Shown here in pieces: positions 35,914-44,295 of a stretch of 49,692 nt of DNA. The translations under genes and the position numbers were made by a program. Origin of the DNA: Belnapia moabensis DSM 16746 (lineage in GTDB: Bacteria; Pseudomonadota; Alphaproteobacteria; Acetobacterales; Acetobacteraceae); assembly GCF_000745835.1 (NCBI RefSeq), contig NZ_JQKB01000038.1:1-49692 (forward strand). Direction: 5' to 3'. Within the stretch, counting starts at the first letter, position 1. Each line of letters starts with the position of its first letter. Under the pieces are notes generated by a model. The model was not told where the DNA came from. It saw only the letters and a program-made list of their open reading frames with translations, and searched no databases.

Positions 35914-36180
35914 ATGAAGCAGGCGACCGGCGGCGCCGGGTCGACCAAAGGTGGCAAACGGCCACGCCGGCGGCGGGGTGCCAAGCGCGACCGCGAGATG
36001 GTGACCGCCGAGGCGGTGGTGAAGGTCGCCGCCGCCCGCGGGCTCATGGTTCAGGGGCTACCAAGACATCCTGGTGCGCGAGCTGACCCTTACGCCCGAG
36101 GTGGTGCGCTACCGACGGGGCGCTGGCTGACGCCGTCTGGTCAGACGGTGCTGGCATCATTGCCGGCGGCTTCGGTACAG
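35914..36180 (+). pseudogene. Transposase-like remnant
   Basis: Pieces in alternating frames read KGGKRPRRRRGAKRDREMV, then GSWFRGYQDILVRELTL and TPEVVRYRR, then RWLTPSGQTVLASLPA. Joined, they match the N-terminal part of a transposase family I remember from related alphaproteobacteria (IS66-like annotation, not certain). At least two indels separate the pieces and the catalytic part is absent. It lies between two convergent genes, the SBP and the VOC protein. Confidence 0.5.
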
Positions 36181-36249
36181 GTATTGTGTTTTTACCGCAT
36201 TCCTACCGGTTCGACGCAACAAGGTGGCCACCATCGCCAGTTCCTAAAG

Positions 36250-36780
36250 TCAGTCGCGTCCCGAACGGCCCGCCGATGAGGGCGCTGTGGGGTACCAGTA
36301 ATCAGGCTCGGGCCGCTGCCACCCGGGCTCGGAATGCCGCACCTCAATGGTGGTGCTCAGGCTGGCCTCCGTGCCGTAATAGACAAACTGGCTGCCACGA
36401 TAGTTTCCCTCCATAATGGCCTGCCAGCCACGGGCGGCGAACTCCGCCGTCACATCCGCCAGCGACCGGTCGCCATAATCGATCATGACGTGGTGCACGC
36501 CCTCACCATGGTCACGCAGAAACTCCCAATAAATCGATGGCCCATCGAGCGGCTGGATCAGCTCCCACATCATGCCCTTGGTCCAGGCAAGGGCGAGTTT
36601 CATGCTGTACGCCACCGCTACCCCCCGGACCTTGGTCTCGCTCAGCAGCGGCGGTGCATAGGTGTACACGCGCCACGGGCCGACCCCCAGCTTGTTGGCG
36701 TAGCTTCCGAGCGCAGTGTCCAGGTCGCGGACGACGATCCCGACTTGGATGATATTCTGGGCAAGCGGGGCCTCCTGCAT
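36250..36780 (-). CDS. VOC-superfamily (glyoxalase/epimerase-like) protein
   Basis: This 176-residue protein is of the vicinal oxygen chelate fold. It has the N-terminal strand NIIQVGIVVRDLDTALGSY, a middle segment with GEGVHHVMIDYGD, and a C-terminal strand with FVYYGTEASLSTTIEV. The first metal-binding position, often His before VGIVV, is Gln here. Gln is also a ligand in some glyoxalases, so metal binding may persist. AGGAGG precedes the ATG at 36780; the longer frame is less likely. It is the last gene of the ten-gene minus-strand run, 88 bases after the SBP gene. It could be an epimerase, lyase or extradiol-type enzyme on a pathway intermediate. Confidence 0.82.
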   Translation of the reverse strand: MQEAPLAQNIIQVGIVVRDLDTALGSYANKLGVGPWRVYTYAPPLLSETKVRGVAVAYSMKLALAWTKGMMWELIQPLDGPSIYWEFLRDHGEGVHHVMIDYGDRSLADVTAEFAARGWQAIMEGNYRGSQFVYYGTEASLSTTIEVRHSEPGWQRPEPDYWYPTAPSSAGRSGRD

Positions 36781-36868
36781 CGTGCCTCCTAGCGCTTTTC
36801 CACAGAAACCGGTCATGGGACCTGCTGGATGGTGCGGCGTCTCCTAGCGGCCCCGCTGGTCGACGGTC

Positions 36869-38116
36869 TCAAGTCCGTACCAGCGGACATCCTCCTTCGC
36901 TGATGGGACGGAAGCCATTCTCGGGCGTGAGGGTTTCGACCACCTTGAGCATATCCCATTCGTGCCGGCTTTCAGCCGGCTTCTTTGCCTCAAGGAGATA
37001 GACCGGGTGAAGCTTGCGCCCGTCCTCGCGGACGCGGCCTGGTCCGAAGCAGTCGTCATCGGTCGGCATGGCCTTCATGCGGGCAACCACTGCGGCCCCA
37101 TCCAGCTTCGCCTCCGCCACGCCCATATCCGCCACCACCTTGAGATAGTGCATAGTCGATGAGTAAATGCCGGCCGTCACCATGTTGGGATACAGCTTCG
37201 GGGTCTTCGGCTGCACCCTGGCCTGCCATGAGCGGGTCCGATCGTTCAGATCCCAATAATAGGTCGCAGCGATCTGCAGCCCCTGCGCTTCCTGCAGCCC
37301 GAGGGAGTGGACCGTCGTGTCGTAAGTCAGCAGGCCAACAATCTTCATGCGGCGGGCAATGCCGAATTCGCGGGCCTGCTTTACGCAGGTGATGAGGTCC
37401 GCGCCCGAATTGCAGAGCCCCAACACCTTGGCGCCCGATGACCCAGCCCGGAGTAGAAACGAGGAGAAATCCGTCGTCCCTGGGAATGGATGGAATACCG
37501 AACCCACAACGCGGCCTCCGCCACCCTGCACAACTGCGGTGGTGTCACGCGCGAGCTGATGGCCGAAAGCATAGTCAGCACCCAGGAAGAACCAGCTGTC
37601 GCCGCCCTGCCGCAGGACCGAGGAGCCCACGGACCGTGCCAGCATCGCGGTATCCCACACCCAATGGATGGTATTCGGACTGCATTGGGCGCCGGTCAGG
37701 TCGCTGGTTCCGGGACCCGAGGCCAAGAAGACCTTGTTCTTCTCACGTACGATCGTATTCACCGCAAGCGAGGTGGCGGAGGTGGAGACTTCCACCAGCG
37801 CGTCTAACCCATCTTGATCGATCCATCGTCGCGCAGTCGCCACCGCGACATCGGCCCGGTTCTGGTGGTCGGCGACAAGCACGTCCACATCCCAGCCACG
37901 GGCGGAGACATTGAAATCCTCCAGCGCCTGCCGCGCGCAGACCTCTGATGGCCGACTCAGATCGGCATAAGGTCCGGACAGGTCAGCGATGATGCCAAGC
38001 CGCAGACGCGGCCGGCCTGCCCCACTCACCTGGGCGCGTGCGGGTATGTTCGTTAGGGTACCGGCAGTGACCGCCGAACCCAACAGAGCCCGGCGAGTAT
38101 GGTGTTTGGCTACCAT
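36869..38116 (-). CDS. ABC transporter substrate-binding protein, branched-chain type (orphan)
   Basis: This 415-residue periplasmic binding protein has a signal peptide with HTRRALLGSAVTAG ending at ARA-Q. It then reads LRLGIIADLSGPYADLSRPS and carries CSPNTIHWVWDTAMLA, SWFFLGADYAFGHQ, TDFSSFLLRAGSS, MPTDDDCFGPGRVREDG and EGGCPLV. It is very similar to the SBP at 43011-44267 along its whole length, so the two arose by a recent duplication. The ATG at 38116 has a better-spaced GAGG than the ATG at 38122. It lies 55 bases downstream of the monooxygenase in the LacI-linked operon. Confidence 0.93.
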   Translation of the reverse strand: MVAKHHTRRALLGSAVTAGTLTNIPARAQVSGAGRPRLRLGIIADLSGPYADLSRPSEVCARQALEDFNVSARGWDVDVLVADHQNRADVAVATARRWIDQDGLDALVEVSTSATSLAVNTIVREKNKVFLASGPGTSDLTGAQCSPNTIHWVWDTAMLARSVGSSVLRQGGDSWFFLGADYAFGHQLARDTTAVVQGGGGRVVGSVFHPFPGTTDFSSFLLRAGSSGAKVLGLCNSGADLITCVKQAREFGIARRMKIVGLLTYDTTVHSLGLQEAQGLQIAATYYWDLNDRTRSWQARVQPKTPKLYPNMVTAGIYSSTMHYLKVVADMGVAEAKLDGAAVVARMKAMPTDDDCFGPGRVREDGRKLHPVYLLEAKKPAESRHEWDMLKVVETLTPENGFRPISEGGCPLVRT

Positions 38117-38171
38117 CGTCATCCCTCGAGCTTTCAGGCGCCTCTTGCGCAGGACGCATCAAAATGGAGGC

Positions 38172-39797
38172 TCAGTCACTCAGCGCAAAACCGTCGTAGT
38201 TCCTCGCCGCAACATTGGCGCAGATCTCGCGGTAGCGTGCCATGCCACCGGCGTACGGCATGAAGATCCGCGGCTTTCCTGGTACGTTCGCTCCGAGATA
38301 CCAAGAACTCGCCGCCTGCGGCAGCAAGGTCGCATTGGCGGCGTCATTGACCTGCTCAACCCATTTTTCTACGGCGTCGGTCTGCGCCTCAATACGTGCG
38401 AGTCCGCGCTTGCGCATGTGCGCAATGCAGTCAGTGATCCACTCAACATGCTGCTCGATGGCTACGGGCATGTTGCACAGCACCGAAGGGCTGCCCGGCC
38501 CGGTAATGGTGAAGAGGTTGGGAAAGCCCGCCACCTGCAAGCCGAGGTAGCTGCGCGGGCCGGCCTCCCAAGCCTTGGCCAGCGGCAGGCCACTGCGACC
38601 TTCGATGTTCAGCTTCAGCAACGGGCCGGTCATCGCATCGTAGCCGGTGGCAAAGACGATGATGTCGAGCGGATACTCCGCGTCGCGGGTGCGGAGTCCA
38701 GTCGGCGTGATCGCCTCGATTGGAGCCCGGCGGACATCGACCAGGGTGACGTTGTCGCGGTTGAAGGTGGCGAAATAGTCGGTGTCGATCGGCGGCCGCT
38801 TGGCGGCATAGGGATGGTCGATATCAGCCAGCAGCGCCGCGGTCACTGGGTCTTTCACGATGGAGCGGATCTTGTTCTTCAGGAACTCGGCCGCGGTGTC
38901 GTTCGCCGCCTTGTCCAGCAGTATATCGCGGAAGACGGCGCGGAACTGCAACCCGCCCTTGGCCCAGGCGGCTTCGTACAGCGCCTGGCGCTGCTCGGGC
39001 GTCACGTCCCAGGCCGAACGGTCCTCGATGAAGAAGGCTTGGCCATTTGTGTTGCTATGCATGATCCGACGGATCTCGGCATGGTTCTCCTTTACCCAGG
39101 CCTTGAATTCCGGCGTCAGCGGTGCGTTGTGAGCCGGCACGCTGTAATTGGCGGTGCGCTGGAATACGGTGAGGTGCGCTGCCGTTTCAGCAATGACCGG
39201 TGTCGCCTGGATGCCGGTGGAGCCGGTACCGATCAGGCCGACGCGCTTGCCGGTGAAATCTACGCCTTCATGCGGCCATTGTCCGGTGTGGTACCAATCG
39301 CCACCGAATTCCTCGAGGCCCGGAAACTTCGGCACATTGGCCGTGGAGAGGCAGCCAACGGCGGTGATCAGGAATTGCGCCGTCAGCGTCTCTCCCGCAT
39401 CGGTGGTCACCGACCAGCGATTCGCCGCCTCGTCGTAGCGGGCGCCGACCACGCGGGTGCTGAAGCGGATGTCCTTCCTCAGGTCGAATCGGTCGGCCAC
39501 ATGGTTCAGGTAGCGACGGATTTCCGCATGGTCCGGATAGCGCTCGGTCCATTCCCACTCCTCGAAGAGCTCCTTCGAAAATGTGTAGTTATAAGCATGG
39601 CTTTCGGAGTCGCAGCGGGCGCCGGGGTAGCGGTTCCAGTACCAGGTGCCACCCAAGCCATCGCCGGCTTCCAGCACCTGTACATTCAGCCCAAGCCGGT
39701 CACGCAGGCACAGCAGCTGGTACAGGCCAGAAAATCCGGCGCCTATGACGAGGGCGTCGTACTCGCGGGCGGCAGGAGCGGGGTTCACGTCGGGCAT
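38172..39797 (-). CDS. Baeyer-Villiger-type FAD monooxygenase
   Basis: This 541-residue monooxygenase has FAD motif GAGFSG at residues 19-24 and GGTWYWNRYPGARCD at about 48-62. The fingerprint FGGDWYHTGQWP, matching FxGxxxHxxxWP, is at about 166-177, and the NADPH motif GTGSTG follows at about 192. The late segment ITGPGSPSVLCNMPVAIEQH is typical of cyclohexanone-monooxygenase-like enzymes. GAGGAG precedes the ATG; the frame to 39908 is unsupported. It should turn a cyclic or linear ketone into a lactone or ester. It is flanked on both sides by SBP genes in the same operon. Confidence 0.92.
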   Translation of the reverse strand: MPDVNPAPAAREYDALVIGAGFSGLYQLLCLRDRLGLNVQVLEAGDGLGGTWYWNRYPGARCDSESHAYNYTFSKELFEEWEWTERYPDHAEIRRYLNHVADRFDLRKDIRFSTRVVGARYDEAANRWSVTTDAGETLTAQFLITAVGCLSTANVPKFPGLEEFGGDWYHTGQWPHEGVDFTGKRVGLIGTGSTGIQATPVIAETAAHLTVFQRTANYSVPAHNAPLTPEFKAWVKENHAEIRRIMHSNTNGQAFFIEDRSAWDVTPEQRQALYEAAWAKGGLQFRAVFRDILLDKAANDTAAEFLKNKIRSIVKDPVTAALLADIDHPYAAKRPPIDTDYFATFNRDNVTLVDVRRAPIEAITPTGLRTRDAEYPLDIIVFATGYDAMTGPLLKLNIEGRSGLPLAKAWEAGPRSYLGLQVAGFPNLFTITGPGSPSVLCNMPVAIEQHVEWITDCIAHMRKRGLARIEAQTDAVEKWVEQVNDAANATLLPQAASSWYLGANVPGKPRIFMPYAGGMARYREICANVAARNYDGFALSD

Positions 39798-39825
39798 GGC
39801 GGGACAGTTCTCCTCGGGACGATGA

Positions 39826-41058
39826 TCAAACCAGCGGACAGCCGCCTTCGGCCATGGGCCGGAAGGCCTCCTCGGCCGGGGTGGTGCCGACAAGTTTGTA
39901 GTAGTCAAAGGGTGCCTTGGATTCCTCGGGCTTTTTCACCTCGAACAGATAAGCCGGATGCAGCTTACGGCCGTCGGCGCGGATGCTGCCGGGGCCGAAG
40001 CAGTCGTCATCGGTCGGCATCGCCTTCATCCGCAGCACCGTCTCCAGCCCGCTGGCCTTGGCCCGGACCGCGTCCATGTCGGCGACCGCTTTCAGGTAAT
40101 GCAGCGTGGCGGCGTAGCCGCCGGCGTTCATTTGGTTGAGGCTGTTGCCGGCCAGCCTGCCACGCACCCGATCCATGAAGGCGCGGGTGCGATCGTTCAG
40201 GTCCCAGTAGAAGCTTTCCGCCAGCACGAGGCCCTGAGCGGTCTGCAGCCCCATGGTGTGGATGTCGGTTAGATAGGCCAGCATCAGCGCGACGCGGATG
40301 CCGCGCCGGCCCAGGCCGAATTCCTGCGCTTGCTTCACGCAGTTCACCGTGTCGTTGCCAGCATTCGCCAGAGCCAGGACCTTGGCGCCGCTGGCCTGGG
40401 CCTGCAGCATCTGCGAGGAGAAATCCGTCGTCTGCGGGAAAGGATAGCGCACCGCACCCAGCACACGGCCGCCAGCCTGCCGAACGAACTGTGTGGCGTC
40501 ACGTTCGATTTGGTGCCCAAACGCGTAATCAGCGGTGATGAAGAACCAGCTGTCGCCGCCATTCCGCACCATGGCTTGGCTGGTAGACTTGGCGAGCATG
40601 TAGGTGTCGTAGGTCCATTGCACCGTGTTAGGCGAGCACTGCGCCCCAGTGAGGGCGGCGGTCGAGGCACCGGATGCCAGGAAGACTTTGTTCTTCTCTC
40701 GCGCCACACTGCTCACGGCCAGACCAACGGCGGAGTTGTTTACATCGACAATGGCGTCCACGCCACGCCGATCAAACCATTCCCGTGCGGTGTTAACGCC
40801 CACATCTGGCTTGTTCTGGTGGTCGGCCTGGAGGACCTCGACGCGCAGTTCTGGTCGCAGCAGACGCATCTCCTCCACCGCCTGTTGCACGCAGGCGAGC
40901 GTGGTAGGGCCCGACCAGTCGCGGTAAGGTCCTGAGAAATCCGAGAGAACTCCGAGCCGGATCACCGCCGATGCCTGGGCACGGCTGTGCGTCACCAGCG
41001 ACGTGGAGAGGCCAGCCATGACGGCCACAATGGCACGGCGTGTCGTCGAGGGGACCAT
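39826..41058 (-). CDS. ABC transporter substrate-binding protein, branched-chain type (orphan)
   Basis: This 410-residue periplasmic binding protein has a signal peptide with STTRRAIVAVMAG ending at SRA-Q. It then reads VIRLGVLSDFSGPYRDWSGPT and shows CSPNTVQWTYDTYMLA, SWFFITADYAFGHQ, TDFSSQMLQAQAS, MPTDDDCFGPGSIRADG and EGGCPLV. It belongs to the same subfamily as its neighbours but to another branch than the near-duplicates at 36869 and 43011. It lies between the Bug receptor and the monooxygenase, 28 bases before the latter. No permease is encoded nearby. Confidence 0.93.
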   Translation of the reverse strand: MVPSTTRRAIVAVMAGLSTSLVTHSRAQASAVIRLGVLSDFSGPYRDWSGPTTLACVQQAVEEMRLLRPELRVEVLQADHQNKPDVGVNTAREWFDRRGVDAIVDVNNSAVGLAVSSVAREKNKVFLASGASTAALTGAQCSPNTVQWTYDTYMLAKSTSQAMVRNGGDSWFFITADYAFGHQIERDATQFVRQAGGRVLGAVRYPFPQTTDFSSQMLQAQASGAKVLALANAGNDTVNCVKQAQEFGLGRRGIRVALMLAYLTDIHTMGLQTAQGLVLAESFYWDLNDRTRAFMDRVRGRLAGNSLNQMNAGGYAATLHYLKAVADMDAVRAKASGLETVLRMKAMPTDDDCFGPGSIRADGRKLHPAYLFEVKKPEESKAPFDYYKLVGTTPAEEAFRPMAEGGCPLV

Positions 41059-41118
41059 TTGTGCTGCCTCCCGGTGTCAGGCAATGGCAGCCGCCCGTTT
41101 CCGGACGGCCGGGTGGGG

Positions 41119-42105
41119 TCAATCGGCTCGGATATTCTTCACCCGCACGATTTCGCCGTAGACACGGTAGTCGTGCATGATGCGGGAGGTGAAATGCTCC
41201 GGCGTATCCGCCGCCGTGACCCACCCAATACCCTGCAAGCGCTCACGCAGCTGCGGGCTCTGTTGTGCCCGGCGATTGGCGTCGGCGAGGCGCTCGATCA
41301 CCGCTGGCGGCGTCCCCCGCGGCACCAGCAAGCCAAACCAGTTCGGATAGACGAAGTCGCCGAAGCCGGACTCCACCATCGTCGGCACGTCAGGAAGAAT
41401 GGATGACCGCTGCGCCGACAGTACCGCAATGCCTTTGAGTCGCCCGTCGCGCACAGTCTGCTCGTACATCGAAAGCGCATCAATGATAAGATGGGTGGCC
41501 CCAGCCAGCATGTCCTGGCTCGCGGGGCCGGCGCCGCGATAATGCACCGCCTCGATCTCGATGCCGGTCGCACTCTTCAACAACTCCATCACGACATGGG
41601 TGATGCCGCCCGAGCCTGTGCTGGCATAGCTGAACTTGCCAGGATTCGCCTTTAGCAAAGCAATCAACTCGGCCAGGGTGGTCACGCCGAGCTTCGGATG
41701 TGCAACCAATAGTAGATCGCCGGTGATGGCGGTGGCGACTGGCACCAGATCCTTGAGCGGGTCGACCGGCATGGTTGTGTAGGTATGCGGGTTGATGGCG
41801 ACCTGCCCGACATTGACCAGCGTCAGGGTATGGCTGTCGCTCGAGCGAGCGACGAAATCCATGGCAAGATTGCCATTCGCGCCGGGCCGATTGTCAACCA
41901 CAACGGGAACGCCAAGTATTTCGGCCATGCCCGGCGCTAGCATGCGGGATAGCACGTCGGTCGGTCCGCCCGGCGCGAAGCCGACCATCATCCGGATTGG
42001 CCGGTTTGGCCAGGCTGGTTGCGCCAAGGCGGGCGCCGCGAGCGCAACGCCGGCCGCAGCGCCGGCCAGCAGCACGCGTCGCCGTGCGATCACATGGTCA
42101 TACAT
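41119..42105 (-). CDS. Bug-family (TTT) extracytoplasmic solute receptor
   Basis: This 328-residue Bug protein has a signal peptide with ARRRVLLAGAAAG (twin-arginine-like), cleaved after ALA. The family opening WPNRPIRMMVGFAPGGPTD and the motif VVVDNRPGANGNLAMDFVA follow. It is the third Bug receptor of the window, again without TctA/TctB. It sits inside the LacI-linked operon between the SDR and an ABC SBP gene. It therefore probably recognises a related acid, or senses it for a regulator (inference). Confidence 0.9.
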   Translation of the reverse strand: MYDHVIARRRVLLAGAAAGVALAAPALAQPAWPNRPIRMMVGFAPGGPTDVLSRMLAPGMAEILGVPVVVDNRPGANGNLAMDFVARSSDSHTLTLVNVGQVAINPHTYTTMPVDPLKDLVPVATAITGDLLLVAHPKLGVTTLAELIALLKANPGKFSYASTGSGGITHVVMELLKSATGIEIEAVHYRGAGPASQDMLAGATHLIIDALSMYEQTVRDGRLKGIAVLSAQRSSILPDVPTMVESGFGDFVYPNWFGLLVPRGTPPAVIERLADANRRAQQSPQLRERLQGIGWVTAADTPEHFTSRIMHDYRVYGEIVRVKNIRAD

Positions 42106-42183
42106 GATCGATTATTTACCCCCCTGTGAGGGCCGCCCTCTGTGAGCAGCCTCCGCAACGCATGTCCTTGGCTGCGCCGGATG

Positions 42184-42984
42184 CTATCCGGCGGCAACGG
42201 TGCGCAAAGCGCTCGGACTGGCGCCACGCCCACCATCAATGAGGTACTGCCCGCCGGTGATGCTGCCGGCGAGCTCGGAGCTGAGGAACAGCACCAGGTT
42301 TGCTATCTCCTCGGGCGTGGAGTAGCGGCCGATGGGAATCGTGGACTGGTACCGTTCTCGCACGCTGTTGCTTCCCTCGATGCTGGTCTGCGCCTCAAGC
42401 GAATGGATCATTCGCGTGTCCGTCGGTCCAGGACACACCGCATTCACCCGGATGCCGTTGCGACCGTATTCACTGGCCGCGGTTCGGGTCAGTCCGATCA
42501 CGCCATGCTTCGAGGCGACGTAGCCGGAAAGGCCTGGTGACCCCGCAACCCCGGCCGTGGAGGCGGTGTTCACGATGGCGCCGCCCTGCTGCCGGAGCAT
42601 GACTGGAATTACGTGCCGAAGGCCAAGGAAGACACCCTTCAGGTTGACCGCGATGACTGCGTCGAAGACATCCTCCTCATAATCGCCGGTCAGCGCGATC
42701 TTGCCCTCGATGCCGGCGTTGTTGAAGAAGCAATCGATGGCGCCATACGCATCTAGCGTCGCCTTCACATAACCCTGGACATCGGTGGATTTGATGACGT
42801 CGGCCTGCACGAAGCAGGCCTCGCCCCCGGCTGCACGCACGAGCCGTGCGGTCTCCTCGCCCCCGGCTGCATCACGGTCGACCACCGCCACACGTGCACC
42901 GCCCTGCGCGAAACCCAGGGAGGCAGCCCGTCCTATGCCGCCGGCCCCGCCGGTCACCAGTGCTACCTTGCCGCTGAAATCCAT
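42184..42984 (-). CDS. Short-chain dehydrogenase/reductase (SDR)
   Basis: This classical SDR has the cofactor motif TGGAGGIGRA near the N-terminus, the acidic residue in VAVVDRDAAG that favours NAD, NNAGIEG, the catalytic Ser in NTASTAG and the YxxxK pair in YVASKHG. The C-terminal end GGQYLIDGG is typical. Starts at 42990 and 42984 are both possible after AGGAGGA; I chose 42984 for spacing, giving 266 residues. It probably oxidises a secondary alcohol to a ketone for the monooxygenases of the same operon. It lies 26 bases after the SBP gene. Confidence 0.92.
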   Translation of the reverse strand: MDFSGKVALVTGGAGGIGRAASLGFAQGGARVAVVDRDAAGGEETARLVRAAGGEACFVQADVIKSTDVQGYVKATLDAYGAIDCFFNNAGIEGKIALTGDYEEDVFDAVIAVNLKGVFLGLRHVIPVMLRQQGGAIVNTASTAGVAGSPGLSGYVASKHGVIGLTRTAASEYGRNGIRVNAVCPGPTDTRMIHSLEAQTSIEGSNSVRERYQSTIPIGRYSTPEEIANLVLFLSSELAGSITGGQYLIDGGRGASPSALRTVAAG

Positions 42985-43010
42985 GGGCATTCTCCTCCTA
43001 CTTATTTTTG

Positions 43011-44267
43011 TCATCCGCGCACCAGCGGGCAGCCACCTTCGTTCAGCGGACGGAAAGCGTCCTCCGGCGAGACTGTAGCGACGGTCTTCAGCAGGTCCCA
43101 GGAATGCTTGCTCTCGACCGGCTTCTTCGCTTCCAGGATGTAGACCGGATGCATCTTGCGGCCATCTTCACGTATGGTGCCCATGCCAAAGCAGTCATCA
43201 TCGGTCGGCATTGACTTCATACGCGCAATAGTCGCCCGGCCGTCCCGCTTCGCCTCCGCGATGCCCATGTCTGCAGCGGTCTTGAGGTAATGCGTCACGG
43301 CGGAGTAGATGCCAGCAGTGCCCATGTTGGGGTACAATGTGGGCGTCTTGGGCTGCACGCGCGCTTGCCAAGCACGTGTCCGGTCATTCAGGTCCCAGTA
43401 GTAGGTAGCGGCGATCTGCATGCCTTGCGCGGTTTCCAGCCCGAGCGAGTGAATAACGGTATCGTAGGTGATCATGCCCACGATCCTCATGCTGCGATTC
43501 ACGCCGAACTCGCGTGCCTGCTTCACGGTGTTAATGAGGTCCGCGCCCGAATTGCAGAGGCTCAGGACCTTGGCACGTGAAGATTGGGCGCGCAGCAGAA
43601 AGGCCGAGAAGTCCGAAGTGCCCGGGAACGGATGGAACACACTGCCGGCGATTTTGCCGCCGCGAGCCTGCACCACCGCCGTGGTGTCCCGCACCATCTG
43701 GTGCCCGAAGGCGTAGTCGGCGCCGAGGAAGAACCAACTGTCGCCGCCTTGCGCCAGCACTGTCGAGCCCAGCGACCGCGCGAGCATCGCGGTGTCCCAG
43801 ACCCAATGGATTGTGTTCGGGCTGCAGGATGCGCCGGTCAGCTCGCTGGTTCCTGGCTCGGTCGCCAGGAAGACCTTGTTCTTCTCACGTGCTAACCCGT
43901 TAACCGCGAGGGCTGTTGCCGAAGTTGAAACGTCAACCAGTGCGTCGACGCCTTCCTGATCAAACCAGCGGCGCGCCGTGGCGGCGGCGATATCTGTCTT
44001 GTTCTGGTGGTCGGCGACCAAGATATCGACGTCCCACCCACGCCCCGAAACGCCGAAATCCTCCAAGGCCTGACGCGCGCAGGCCTCCGCAGGACGGCTC
44101 AGATCCGCATAGGGGCCGGAGAGGTCAGTGATGATGCCGAGGCGCAGCTTCGGCTTCGCCGCACCATCCGATTGCGCCCGCGTGGGACGTCCTGGCAGGA
44201 CCGCCGCCGCACCTGCGAGCGCAACCGTGCCGAGCAGCGCCCGGCGCGATGTGCTCCTGAATTCCAT
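43011..44267 (-). CDS. ABC transporter substrate-binding protein, branched-chain type (orphan)
   Basis: This 418-residue periplasmic binding protein has a clear twin-arginine-like motif, TSRRALLGTVALAG, with cleavage after TRA. It then reads LRLGIITDLSGPYADLSRPA and contains CSPNTIHWVWDTAMLA, SWFFLGADYAFGHQ, TDFSAFLLRAQSS, MPTDDDCFGMGTIREDG and EGGCPLV. It is a near-duplicate of the SBP at 36869-38116. I use the ATG at 44267, which begins the signal peptide; the frame to 44333 overlaps the region after the monooxygenase stop. It lies between the large monooxygenase and the SDR in the LacI-linked operon. Confidence 0.93.
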   Translation of the reverse strand: MEFRSTSRRALLGTVALAGAAAVLPGRPTRAQSDGAAKPKLRLGIITDLSGPYADLSRPAEACARQALEDFGVSGRGWDVDILVADHQNKTDIAAATARRWFDQEGVDALVDVSTSATALAVNGLAREKNKVFLATEPGTSELTGASCSPNTIHWVWDTAMLARSLGSTVLAQGGDSWFFLGADYAFGHQMVRDTTAVVQARGGKIAGSVFHPFPGTSDFSAFLLRAQSSRAKVLSLCNSGADLINTVKQAREFGVNRSMRIVGMITYDTVIHSLGLETAQGMQIAATYYWDLNDRTRAWQARVQPKTPTLYPNMGTAGIYSAVTHYLKTAADMGIAEAKRDGRATIARMKSMPTDDDCFGMGTIREDGRKMHPVYILEAKKPVESKHSWDLLKTVATVSPEDAFRPLNEGGCPLVRG

Positions 44268-44295
44268 TGCTTCAGTCCTGTCACTCGGGGTCATT

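Noticed and set aside
37989-40139. 716-residue plus-strand open frame
   Set aside because: It is antisense to the Baeyer-Villiger monooxygenase and parts of two SBPs, has low-complexity Arg/Gly-rich content and no family motifs; long antisense frames are common at this GC content.
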